From positions 2,602,730-2,666,729 of the forward strand of contig JAQJVL010000046.1 of NCBI GenBank assembly GCA_035578905.1: a stretch of 64,000 nucleotides of DNA, written 5' to 3'. The translations under genes were made by a program, and so were the position numbers. Each line of letters opens with the position of its first letter. Positions within the stretch are counted from its first letter, which is position 1. Positions 35,621-47,032 of this stretch are shown here, one piece after another. This DNA comes from Stictocephala bisonia. Taxonomy: Eukaryota > Arthropoda > Insecta > Hemiptera > Membracidae. The notes below the pieces were generated by a model. It was given only the letters and a program-made list of their open reading frames with translations. It was not told the origin of the DNA and made no database searches.

Positions 35621-37465
35621 ACCTGATGTATCCCTTTAACTTCCTAGATGCGCTACAAGTATACCTGATGTATCCCGTTAACTTCCTAGATGCACTACAA
35701 GTATACCTGAGGTATCCCTTTAACATCCTAGATGCGCTACAAGTATACCTGATGTATCCCTTTAACTTCCTATATGCGCTACAAGTATACCTGAGGTATC
35801 CCTTTAACATCCTAGATGCGCTACAAGTATACCTGAAGTATCCCTTTAACATCCTAGTTGTGCTACAAGTATACCTGAGGTATACCTTTAACATCCTAGT
35901 TGCGCTACAAGTATACCTGAGGTATCCCTTTAACATCCTAGTTGCGCTACAAGTATACCTGAGGTATCCCTTTAACATCCTAGATGCGCTACAAGTATAC
36001 CTGAGGTATCCCTTTAACATCCTAGTTGCGCTACAAGTATACCTGATGTATCCCTTTAACTTCCTAGATGCACTACAAGTATACCTGAGGTATCCGTTTA
36101 ACATCCTAGATGCGCTACAATTATACCTGAGGTATCCCTTTAACATCCTAGATGCACTGCAAGTATACCTGATGTATCCCTTTAACATCCTAGTTGCGCT
36201 ACAAGTATACCTGATGTATCCCTTTAACATCTTAGTAGCGCTACAAGTATACCTGATGTATTCCTTTAACATCCTAGTAGCGCTACAAGTATACCTGAGG
36301 TATCCCTTGAACATCTTAGTAGCGCTACAAGTATACCTGATGTATCCCTTTAACATCCTAGTGGCGCTACAAGTATACCTGAGATGTATCCCTTTAACAT
36401 CCTAGTTGCGCTACAAGTATACCTGATGTATCCCTTTAACATCCTAGTTGCGCTACAAGTATACCTGAGGTATCCCTTTAACATCCTAGTTGCGCTACAA
36501 GTATACCTGATGTATCCCTTTAACATTCTAGTTGCGCTACAAGTATACCTGAGGTATCCCTTTAACATCCTAGTTGCGCTACAAGTATACCTGAGGTATC
36601 CCTTTAACATCCTAGTTGCGCTACAAGTATACCTGATGTATCCCTTTAACATCCTAGTTGCGCTACAAGTATACCTGAGGTATCCCTTTAACATCCTAGT
36701 TGCGCTACAAGTATACCTGATGTATCCCTTTAACATCCTAGTTGCGCTACAAGTATACCTGAGGTATCCCTTTAACATCCTAGTGGCGCTACAAGTATAC
36801 CTGAGGTATCCCTTTAACATCCTAGTTGCGCTACAAGTATACCTGATGTATCCCTTTAACATCCTAGTTGCGCTACAAGTATACCTGATGTATCCCTTTA
36901 ACATCCTAGTTGCGCTACAAGTATACCTGAGGTATCCCTTTAACATCCTAGTTGCGCTACAAGTATACCTGAGGTATCCCTTTAACATCCTAGTTGCGCT
37001 ACAAGTATACCTGAGGTATCCCTTTAACATCCTAGTTGCGCTACAAGTATACCTGATGTATCCCTTTAACTTCCTAGTTGCGCTACAAGTATACCTGATG
37101 TATCCCTTTAACTTCCTAGTTGCGCTACAAGTATACCTGATGTATCCCTTTAACATCCTAGTTGCGCTACAAGTATACCTGAAGTATCCCTTTAACTTCC
37201 TAGTTGCGCTACAAGTATACCTGAAGTATCCCTTTAACTTCCTAGTTGCGCTACAAGTATACCTGAAGTATCCCTTTAACATCCTAGTTGCGCTACAAGT
37301 ATACCTGAAGTATCCCTTTAACATCCTAGTTGCGCTACAAGTATACCTGAAGTATCCCTTTAACTTCCTAGTTGCGCTACAAGTATACCTGAAGTATCCC
37401 TTTAACATCCTAGTTGCGCTACAAGTATACCTGAAGTATCCCTTTAACAACTTAGTTGCGCTAAA
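35621..37465 (+). repeat. 42-bp satellite, right block, about 44 copies
   Basis: Same unit as 32480-33963. From about 36170 onward the block is nearly uniform with the GTTGCGC variant; between 35621 and 36170 GATGCGC variants like the left block persist. Open frames of about 400 codons on both strands (36350-37598) are repeats of a 14-residue unit and carry no independent evidence of coding. Confidence 0.96.
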
Positions 37466-38577
37466 GCGGCAAGCCTTTGTGAATTGCCTTCCAGACCAAC
37501 GAAAGCTCTGTACTAGTATTGAGTACTGCATTGTAACGAAAGCATTAAATTTAGTAATGCTACCAAACAAGAATTTTGCAATAGTTTATTTTAACTGACA
37601 CTTAACACAAAAAAACTAAGTTTCGTGGATTCTAGTCTTGAAATGTTGAAAAGTAAACATAGGAGTATTAATACACCAATTAAAAGTCTTGTAAAAGAAA
37701 CTCATTGGCGTAAAAAAAATTCACTTATCTAAATAAGTTTCATAATGACGGACCTTTATGTGGGAAATATTGACTTTTATGGAATATCCTCTAATTTTCT
37801 TACCATTTGATTTATTTTAATCCCAATTCCAAATTCCTACTAACTTTATTTTAATAGTCTTTACTCTGATATGCCAAATAAACACATTTATTTATACTTA
37901 TTTTGATATTGGTAGCCTGACTGGAATACTGAAATATCCAAATTTCCTAAAAGTCAAACATTTTAAATAGCATCATGCATAATGTTGTATGTCATTTTAA
38001 ATGCCTTGATAAGACGAAAAAAGTTTGTTTTGCCTTTTATTTGTACTCCTGTGGTTTTTTTTATTTTTTATAAATAAGGGGAAATGTGTTCCGTAATTTC
38101 CCCAGTGTCTTACGTTACTTTGGACACTGACATCCAAAACTGAATGTTCTAAGTTCAGTGCTCAACTCTTCCAAACATAGATTAAAATTATAAAATAAAA
38201 TCATATTGCAATAAATAATTGTTATTACTTAACATAGTTTAATTGTTTTTATGTTTTAATTATTGAGCCATAAATAATTAATTAAAATTGTTCTAATTTT
38301 ACAAATTAGTCGAAACAAAAGTTTGAATCTCAGTAAGTATTCAGAATTAAGCATTTATTCAAGAATTTGTCAACATTAAACTCGTTAAAATCAGCCAATG
38401 AACACTCTTCAAAGTAGTAACAATGACTTGATTAACATTGGTCTTAATGTTAATTAGTAGATACATGCTGGCCGAATCACGAGAATTTCTCACGCCTCCA
38501 GGTTATCAGCTACATGAAACTCGGTGCGAGACGTTTGATGACAAAGAATTCGGCTTAATTATCACTGTAACATGATG
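37466..38577. other. AT-rich sequence, no gene recognised
   Basis: No exon or repeat array could be supported. Confidence 0.5.
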
Positions 38578-39278
38578 TAGGGATGACAATGATATATCAA
38601 TATATTGGAAATATCGATAAATATGTTTCGATATATTATTATCGATATTTTCTTTCGATAACGTCGGCCATATCGATATTTTGGTACGATATATCATATC
38701 ACTAAATATTGACGTTATTCTCTCTCCTCAAAATCATCACGATTGGACGAAAAAACAATTAAATTGCCTCTTATGTGTACAAAATATTCACTGAAGTAAT
38801 AAAGTAATTTTATTTAGTGTGTTTTAAGTTAGGTTAATGCTTTAAAATGTAGTTTATTGTAGACATGTGTATGGAACTTTAGTGTTTATAAGAAGCCTAA
38901 TGGCATTTTTAAATGCGAAAAAGAAAAATAACAAAGTTATTATATTATTCTTTTATAATTAACGTAATAATCTAAGGTATACAATTATTCTTATTTTGAA
39001 CCTTTCTCATTCAACTCCACAGACCACAAGTCGTTTCGTGTAGATAATGTATTTAATATTTATATTAAGAGGCTATTCTAAATATTGACAGCAAAACATG
39101 AGTGTATTTTTGGAAGAGTTAGTGCATAATTTTTAACAAGTAAATCATATAAAATTCGATATATCGGTTACCAGATATATCGATATTTTTCTTTCGATAG
39201 TATCGTTAGATCGATATTTGGTTTGCGATTTATGGTTAATTCGATATTTCGATATGTTGAAAATATTTGCCATCCCTA
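38578..39278. mobile_element. hAT-type MITE, copy 1 (701 bp)
   Basis: Ends TAGGGATGACAA and ATTTGCCATCCCTA are inverted. GTAACATG occurs at 38567-38574 and again directly after the right end (39279-39286); three extra bases lie between the left copy and the terminus. The subterminal regions are dense in ATCGATATTT motifs. The interior shares long identity with the copy at 53825-54393. No transposase frame. Confidence 0.88.
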
Positions 39279-39697
39279 GTAACATGTGTTAAAGCCTATA
39301 CACTTAAAAATTGTTGAAAGGTGATTTGCAATTTTTTTAAGAAAATTTTTTGTCATATTTGTACATTTTTATTGAAATAAATATGCTAATTAAAACTGTT
39401 ACATTTTTAGTTGTAGATAGTATTTATGTTCAACAATATTTAGATTTAAAATTAATTTTATGTGTAGAAAGTAAATTAATACTAAATGTATTGTTTTACC
39501 AGATAACATAGTTAGTTAGTTAGCCAAGTTAGTTGGAGAACTGATCCACTGTTCGGCAGCCCACGGCATTTATTGCAGCGCCTTCTACCCTCTAATGGCA
39601 AACTCTTTTCATCAGCGTACGTCAAGACGCAAATTCTTAAAAGAGTCGTTCGTTTGCTTGCAGGCTGTTTTAATCGAATGGCAACATATCGTCAGCT
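39279..39697. other. Spacer, nothing recognised
   Basis: Slightly GC-richer patch near 39530-39640. No supported exon. Confidence 0.45.
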
Positions 39698-40330
39698 ATT
39701 GTATGATATTGTTATCATTTTGATATAAGTTTACTCCTCAACTGACTGATGTTAATTTAGTGTGCTTTATAAAGTAATTTCACTTTTGTATTATCGACAT
39801 ATTTATCGTTTATATTGTCTTGTATTATATTGTTATCATTTTAATACTTAAGTTCATTGAACAATTGACTGATGTTATATAATGTACTTTACATTGTAGT
39901 TTCCTTTAGTGTTATCGATATCATTATCGTTTATACTGTCTTGAATTATATTGTTATCATTTTAACATGTAAGTTCATTCAACAATTGACTGATGTTAAT
40001 ATATTGTACTTTATATTGTAGTTTACTTTAGTGTTATCGATACCATTATCATTTATATTGTCTTGTATTATATTGTTGTCATTTTTATATTTAAGTTCAT
40101 TCAACAATTGACTCATGTTAATATATTGTACTTTATATTGTAGTTTTCTTTAGTGTTATCGATACCATTATTATTTATATTGTCTTTTATTATATTGTTA
40201 TCGTTTTTATATTTAAATTCGTTCAACAATTTACTGATGTTAATATATTAGGCTTAATATTGTATTATCAATATCATTATCGTTTTTCTTGTCTTTAATT
40301 CTATTGTTGTTATTTTCATATTTAAGTTCA
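39698..40330 (+). repeat. About 121-bp degenerate tandem repeat, about 5 copies
   Basis: ATTATATTGTTATCATTTT-like phrases recur near 39711, 39832, 39953, 40075 and 40197, together with TCAACAATTGACTGATGTTA and GTTATCGATA. Copies differ by 10-20% by eye, so this is an old, unhomogenised array. Confidence 0.85.
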
Positions 40331-41890
40331 CGTGGCTGATGAGAGTTTATTGTTCTATAAATTGCTTACTTTGCCACGATTCCCAGTTACCCAATAAATC
40401 AATGGCAGTGGTGGAATTTGAAGAGTCTTTTCTTTTACTCGCAAATAAACTCAAATTTGAATAAAAAAATGATCTTGATTTGGACTCAATAACATAAATT
40501 CGGATTTTCTTAGATTATATTAAGGCTTATGAATCACACAGGAGACATATTCGAACTACTTTTTTTATGACTAACAGAAGCGACTGTTGCACATTAGAGT
40601 AGATCGTAGTGTGAATATATCACACTTTGATCTAGCTGTCGTTTTTAATTCATTTTATGCCTCTTCTTCTTTCAATAATTTTAAATAACGGACAAAACCG
40701 AGTAGAAATTGCCACATAGGCTATAATTTGAGATCCTTAGTGGGAAGGAAAGAGCACAGGACAACAAAGAAGTGGCAGGAGGCCTTCGACCTTCACACTC
40801 GTAACTTCACAATTGCTGGTCACCCATGCATCCAAACACTCTGAATCATACGTTATCATTGCAGTAGTAACTTGCCAATCTAGATTGCGCTGGTCGTTAA
40901 ATCTGCATCAATCTGTATTAGGCAATATGTTTTATTTTGCGTGAAGATATCTCATTGTGTGCTGTGTAAGGCATATCAAGCGAACCTAATTATGCAGAAG
41001 AAGATAACGACTTTTCGTCTTTAAATTAGTGATGAAGTGTTCATCGTTGTTGACTTTCTCTGTCTATCGCACTGGCTTTAACCACTATCACTGTCCCTGT
41101 CACACTACACCTTTACTCAGAGCAGATCTCTAGCTCGGCGACTTAATAAACCTAAAGGAAACAGACTGACCGTTCGCCCTAAGGTAGTTCTTCTTATATA
41201 TATATACTTGTAATCATTGATGGTAGCTTGCGTAGGTTTGAGATGGCTTCAAAGAGCAAATAGGGTAATACAAATACAGTGGTTATAGACCCTGCGGTGA
41301 AGTCGACAGTCACCACCAAAATGGCGCCCCGCTCAACTTGCCATCCCAGTATGGAGTGTTGTGTGCGTAGGCTGCGTAAGATAAGCATTCATAGCTTACA
41401 TTTATTTTAATATATTTAAGAATTTAAGTAAAATTATGTAAAGGTAGCAAGTCAAAGGATAAAGAGCGAACAAGGAATCATTATTTCACCTGCGGTGGTT
41501 TTACTTGTGCCACTTTACCACATCACACAAAGAAAAATAATTGTTCTAAAATCAAATTCTTTTGATATTAAACCTAAATTAACAACCTCAAACTTTCTCG
41601 CTGACAAAAGTTCTTTGACCGTAATAAAAATAAAAACATTTTTCGCATTCTAACTTATCTTGTCAATCGAATTTTGTACACATATTGAAAATATTATTAC
41701 TAGTAAAATGTAGATTGTAACGGAATTGTTTTATTAGATTACGCAATTTAAACTCATGAACTAAACGCATGCTTATTTTCATATTTGTATTTAATCTCTA
41801 AATGGCTTAATTGTTGATGTAAACAAAGCACTTAACTTTAATTTGTGCGCCCCACACGGAGAGACGTTACAAGATCTGGCCACTATCAAG
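40331..41890. other. Mostly unannotated, with promoter-like GC-richer patches
   Basis: No repeat array. A GC-richer patch at 41290-41370 contains CACCAAAATGGCGCCCCGC and a donor-like GTAAGA shortly after (41376), which could be a short first exon, but no protein is recognisable. The rest is AT-rich. Confidence 0.4.
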
Positions 41891-41941
41891 ATGGCGGAGC
41901 CGGACGGACGGCCTTCAGTGGTGACTAACTCCACCTGCTCT
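41891..41941 (+). CDS. Possible first coding exon of an unidentified gene
   Basis: ATCAAGATGGCGGAGCC gives a good initiation context, with an A at -3 and a G at +4. The frame reads MAEPDGRPSVVTNSTCS and reaches a strong donor TCT|GTGAGTGTTT (41941/41942) after exactly 17 codons. The surrounding 41860-41945 is clearly GC-richer than the flanks. The preceding 80 bp would be 5' UTR. I could not find the second exon, which may lie beyond the repeats or outside the window, and I do not recognise the product. Confidence 0.4.
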
Positions 41942-42639
41942 GTGAGTGTTTCTACAAGTATTGTTTCATTCTCTTATTATAGACAGGCATAGCACATATA
42001 ATCGATTGTAGTCCTTTATCGCCTCTGTTATGGCTGCCAGTCTCCTTCTTAAAAACACCTGGCCATGATGAGAACTGACATTCCTCCTTGTGGAGGGCAT
42101 TGAACCGGGCTACAAACTCTCAGTATAATCCACCATTTAGAAATCCTTTTGGTCCTTAAAAACGAGATCGACAGCACGTGAAAAATCAGTACTATGTTTG
42201 TTTGGCCATTCGACAATTTTTGAAATTTTCTTGGTAGTTCAGGCTTAACATTTGGGTAGTCAACATAAAGGCTGTCCACGATCAACAAAGTACAATATGT
42301 GGGGACATAAAACATTGTTGAGGGTTCGACTTAAATTTTTTTAGTTTTCCACCAAGTTCTGTGGTAGACCACATCTAACCTTGAACTTTGGCATACAGGT
42401 TTCCTTCTTTCGCTTAAGCTCATTTGAGAGGCTGTGGACCTTGCCACCATCGGAGCACATTCCACGGCTATCGTCTATAGTAGAACCCAGTGATTCAAGA
42501 CCAACAGCCTCCTTGTTTGTCTAAGAACAGTTATTTCATATCTCTTAATATAGCATTCTTTACTTGGTTTTCTCAATAAAATCCGTAAATCGTCTTCCTT
42601 TTCTAGCTATTATAACTGCACCTGTAGGAGCAACAGACG
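41942..42639. other. No gene recognised; intron if the 41891 exon is real
   Basis: On the minus strand around 42070-42320 there are broken protein-like stretches (for example DLVFKDQKDFLNGGL) separated by stops, which look like an old mobile-element relic that I cannot classify. Confidence 0.35.
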
Positions 42640-43280
42640 AATCTACTGTACGTGTATGGTTGGGTGGGTGATTCAACACCACTGTACGTGTATGGTTGGG
42701 TGGGTGATTCGATACCACTGTACGTGTATGGTTGGGTGGTTGATTCGATACCACTGTACGTGTATAGTTGGGTGGGTGATTCAATACCACTGTACGTGTA
42801 TGGTTGGGTGGGTGAGTCAACACTACTGTACATGTATGGTTGGGTGGGTTATTCAATACCACTGTACGTGTATGGGTGGGTGGGTGATTCAATACCACTG
42901 TAGTGTATGGTTGGGTGGGTGACTCAATGCCACTTTACCTATATGGTTGGGTGGGTGATTCAATACTACTGTACGTGTATGGTTGGGTGGGTGATTCAAC
43001 ACCACTGTACGTGTATGGTTGGGTGGGTGATTCAACAACACTACGTGTATGGTTGGTTGGGTGATTCAATGCCACTGTACGTGTATGGTTGGGTGGGTGA
43101 TTCAATATCACTGTACGTGTATGGTTGGGTGGGTTATTCAGTACCACTGTACGTGTATGGTTGGGTGGGTGATTCAATATCACTGTACGTGTATGGTTGG
43201 ATGGGTGATTCAATACCACTGTACGAGTATGGGTGGGTGGGTGATTCAATGCCACTGTACGTGTATGGGTGGGTGAGTTG
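42640..43280 (+). repeat. 36-bp minisatellite, about 17-18 copies
   Basis: CACTGTACGTGTATGGTTGG with spacer GTGGGTGATTCAATAC repeats every 36 bp (GTACGTG at 42648, 42684 and onward). This is the largest and most uniform of five sites for this family. The 12-codon period leaves all frames open on both strands; the resulting frames are not genes. Confidence 0.95.
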
Positions 43281-44702
43281 GAGTTGATTTTTAATTGTGT
43301 CAGTTTGATGCTCTCTTCGGAGATATTACTTGAGGAAAAACAAAACAAATAAGAAATAAAGCAACTTTAATGAAAAGCTTTAAAAGTGTGTCTTCGTAAA
43401 GTGTATGCCAGACTTTTTAAAATTAAAATAACGCCACGCACCCTTTTAGTGTGTAGTTCACTGTTTTTATAATTTTTATGGGATTAAAAACATTCACAAT
43501 ACTACGTCATACATCTTTTTATAACTCCGTTCTTGTACCTAACAAGCGTGGAGTTTCCTTGGCGTGTGGGTGGGTGGTATGGCCGTCAACGAGGTACAAG
43601 GGAGTACTAATGATGGGAGGTCATCTGAAATCATCCACGTTACGAGAGTAACCAAGACGTAGTAAAATAGTTCCGGTAAATTTTCCTTGTATCACATTCT
43701 TTGTCCTTTTTTGAAGTTGTTATCACTATAGCGTATCTTTAATACATAATTATGCCACTTCTTGTACTCAAGAAATCAAATCGTGGTACTAAAGAAATGA
43801 AATACTGCACCACGAAAAAGACTGATTACGCGTACTGCTTCACGAAAAATACGCAAAAACTAAGCACAGAATTAAAGCTTATTCCGTGATACCAAATAGC
43901 CTACACGGTTTGATAATTTTTGCCAGATACATATGCATCAGTCCACCAGATAGGCCAGGACAGGTCTAATCCTCTATTGAAAAACAATGTAATTGTTCCG
44001 AACCCGAGCGTAAGCCTCCCGCATTCCTGAGATAATTAGCAATAAATAAATACCGTATACATTTTTGCAAACATTAAAACTAACAAATTATTGCGCAAAG
44101 AAAATCAGACGATTTGCTTCAAAATATTTGTGATGTTTTTACACTTTATATGTTTTTTCTTGAATATGAAGGTCGTAGGTGTCAAAAAGAACAAATAATC
44201 GAGAAATTGTCCTGTTTCCAAATTGTTTAACTAAGAACTAACAACAATTATAAAATTTTTTACTTTTTCTACCTAAAATCCTATCTAATGTAAAATTTCA
44301 TTACGAAACGTTGTTTTTCTCAGAGTTTTCCTTCTACGAATAGAATTCATAAAGTGCAAGAATACGGGTTCTATTAGGAAAATTTCAAATTGCAATTTTT
44401 CATGCCTTAAGTCGTACTTTTACTTTTCCGTCAGAGAATCAACATTTGTTCTTTGAGTCGTCTCGGACACATTTCCGCAAAAATCTAACCTCTCAAAATG
44501 GCCGGTCCAAAACAGATCCTGCCTGGATTAAATATTCATGTGATAAATGGTAGCAGGTCAGAAAATAAAAAGAATAAATATTAGTAAAATATTATGATCC
44601 AAGTTACTTACAGAAACTATTATGCTAAGGTAAGAAAAAAATCATTTAATAGTTAACGTTAAAGGCTTATTAGTCTTATCTATCAAAGAGAGATCTGTTT
44701 GA
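43281..44702. other. No gene; contains one arm of a distant inverted repeat
   Basis: The segment 44090-44345 is the reverse complement, with divergence, of 47487-47752. The shared core is TTTTTTCTTGAATATGAAGG followed by TCGTAGGT. The rest of the gap shows nothing I can support. Confidence 0.6.
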
Positions 44703-44900
44703 TGTACAGTGGCATTGACCCACCCGCCCACCTATACACGTACAGTGGTATTGACCCAACCGCCCACCCATACACGTACAGTGGCATTGACCAACCCGCC
44801 CACCCATACACGTACAGTGGTATTGACCCACCCACCCACCCATACTCGTACATTGGCATTGACCCACCCGCCCGCCCATACACGTACAGTGGCATTGATG
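44703..44900 (-). repeat. 36-bp minisatellite, about 5 copies, inverted orientation
   Basis: GACCCACCCGCCCACCCATA followed by CACGTACAGTGGTATT repeats every 36 bp, opposite in orientation to the 42640 array. Confidence 0.93.
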
Positions 44901-45231
44901 AAGGCAAAGAGTGGGACTTAAGGTGTTAAGTTTTTTTGTCTGGAATGCAATGAAGGTGCTAGGAAATATCCAAATGCTACAAAAAAAGATAAATTAAAAA
45001 ACTGTTAATCAGAAATAATTAAGTTATGGTTCAATTTTCTTACCAAATGAAGATCAATATCACAACACTGAATTACAATTGTACGACGTTGACTAGATAG
45101 TTGGAATTGGACTGAGCTACTTCTAAAACTTTAAGGGTGCTCGATCAACAATTATTTTTGAAATTTGTTTGAATAAAATTCTTATTATCGATGTAAGTAA
45201 TAAATGTCTTACCGGAAAAATCTGTTTGCAG
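44901..45231. other. AT-rich spacer
   Basis: No supported feature, except the acceptor-like TCTGTTTGCAG at its right edge. Confidence 0.45.
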
Positions 45232-45610
45232 GCGGAGCTATGAAAGGGAGAGAGAGGAGGGGAATACATTGCTTTTTCGTTAGTGAGTCAGGATCTTTAC
45301 TACTCTTAGCGGCAGTTGCGATAAAATATATAACTACATTCATAAGAGCGCTAAACTGGGCGACCGGACGTACTGGCTGCAGAAATGCAGGTGGGCCGAT
45401 GCTCGTGTTCAGCACAATAATATTTTTACCTCAGACCATTAGGTCTGCCCCGGCCTACCTGAACCCTATGCATCTTATTCTGGCAAAGACTACATGGTTG
45501 GAGGAGAATCCCACCACTACCTGTTCTGGGGCAGTCGTAAAATATTGTTGCAAGACCGAGCGGAAACCACAGCCGGCAGGCGGACCTTCGTTGCATTCCA
45601 GACGAAACAC
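45232..45610 (+). CDS. Exon-like open block, product unrecognised
   Basis: A GC-richer block is bounded by an acceptor-like TCTGTTTGCAG (to 45231) and a strong donor CAC|GTAAGT (45610/45611). It is open throughout in one frame, part of a 136-codon open frame with the segments SGSLLLLAAVAIKYITTFI (a possible membrane helix) and APAYLNPMHLILAKTTW. The minus strand is also open over 45426-45728 with a donor-like CAG|GTAGGC, so the coding strand is uncertain. I recognise no family. It could be a host exon, a mobile-element relic or chance. Confidence 0.25.
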
Positions 45611-45849
45611 GTAAGTTCCAGTCTTTGTCTTCATCTCTCTCGTCAGTATTTGCTAATAAGCCTTTATCGTTAGCTATTAAATCGTTTCTTACCCTAGTGT
45701 AATACCTTCTGTTAGTAACAAGGATCACAATATATTACTAATATATATTCTTCTTCTCGTCTAACCTGCTACCATTTGTCATGTAAGTACTTACTCCATG
45801 CATGATCTCTTTTGTTGGAACGGATATTTTGAGAGGACAGATGAATTTT
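45611..45849. other. Spacer
   Basis: No supported feature. The 12-mer AGATGAATTTTG at its right end recurs at 47009-47020 beyond the giant hairpin. Confidence 0.45.
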
Positions 45850-46971
45850 GAGGGAGACAAAGGTAGTTGGACATTTGCTATCATTACGTGAAAATTACCA
45901 ATCACGACGTTTCGATTTGGTAAAACCCAAACCTTTTTCAAGTGCTAAAAACTAAATTACATCTACCCAAACATGTTATAAAACTACGTTCTCAAACTAA
46001 TAAACTTATCTACTTTAATAAATTATCTACATTTTTACCTAGATCCTAGAATGGGGTGCAACAAAATCAACTTATACTAAATATAAAATGTTAACAGGGT
46101 TAAATTAATATAACCAATTAGGCGCTGTCAAGGTCACGATATCAACAAAAAATGTTAAAACACAATTAAAATTAATAATCAAATCAGACTGAAATAAGAT
46201 TACATTAACTAATCATAAATATATGGTACCTGAAAAACACTATTAATTTAAAATAACATTCAACATGCACAAAAATGATATATATGACTCGGAAGGGCTG
46301 AGACTACTATTACAATTACATTTTAACCTGAAAAGACAACAATTATTAGGAATAAAACAATACAATAATCAAATATTAGTCTAGACGCCATCGTCACTGC
46401 GGGATGTAAGATTTCATCATTTTTGTAATATTTGATTATTGTATTGTTTTATTCCTAATAATTGTTGTCTTTTAGGTTAAAATGTAATTGTAATAGTAAA
46501 ATGTAATTGTAATAGTAGTCTCAGCCCTTCCGAGTTATATATATCATTTTTGTGCATGTTGAATGTTAGTTTAAATTAATAGTGTTTTTCAGGTACCATA
46601 TATTTATGATTAGTTAATGTAACCTTATTTCAGTCTGATTTGATTATTAATTTTAATTGTGTTTTAACATTTTTTGTTGATATCGTGACCTTGACAGTGC
46701 CTAATTGGTTATATTAATTTAACCCTGTTAATATTTTATATTTAGTATAAGTTGATTTTGTTGTACCCCATTCTAGGATCTAGGTAAAAATGTAGATAAT
46801 TATTAAAGTAAATAAGTTTATTAGTTTAAGAACGTAGTTTTATAACATGTTTGGGTAGATGTAATTTAGTTTTTAGCACTTGAAAAAGTTTTGGGTTTTA
46901 CCAAATCGAAACGTCGTGATTGGTAATTTTCACGTAGTGATGGCAAATGTCCAACTACCTTTGTCTCCCTC
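45850..46971. mobile_element. 1.1-kb near-perfect inverted repeat (giant hairpin)
   Basis: The left arm 45850-46378 begins GAGGGAGACAAAGGTAGTTG. It pairs with the right arm 46426-46971 around a 47-bp loop (46379-46425). By eye the arms differ at only a few percent of positions, apart from a 20-bp-scale tandem duplication near 46483-46520 in the right arm. Both arms carry the same peptide-like stretch (VWVLPNRNVVIGNFHV) near the outer ends, including CGAAACGTCG, a phrase often seen near Penelope-like element ends. It has no transposase. It may be a foldback element or a tail-to-tail duplicated retroelement end. Confidence 0.88.
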
Positions 46972-47032
46972 ATATGATACTCCATCATTAACAAATTTCA
47001 AAAACAAAGATGAATTTTGTGGAAATATTACA

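Noticed and set aside
32457..37598. Long open frames (up to 406 codons) on both strands
   Set aside because: They are translations of the 42-bp satellite; open because the period is a multiple of three. No start context, domain or composition supports a gene.
42560..43348. Several 75-137 codon frames on both strands
   Set aside because: All are products of the 36-bp minisatellite, open in every frame.
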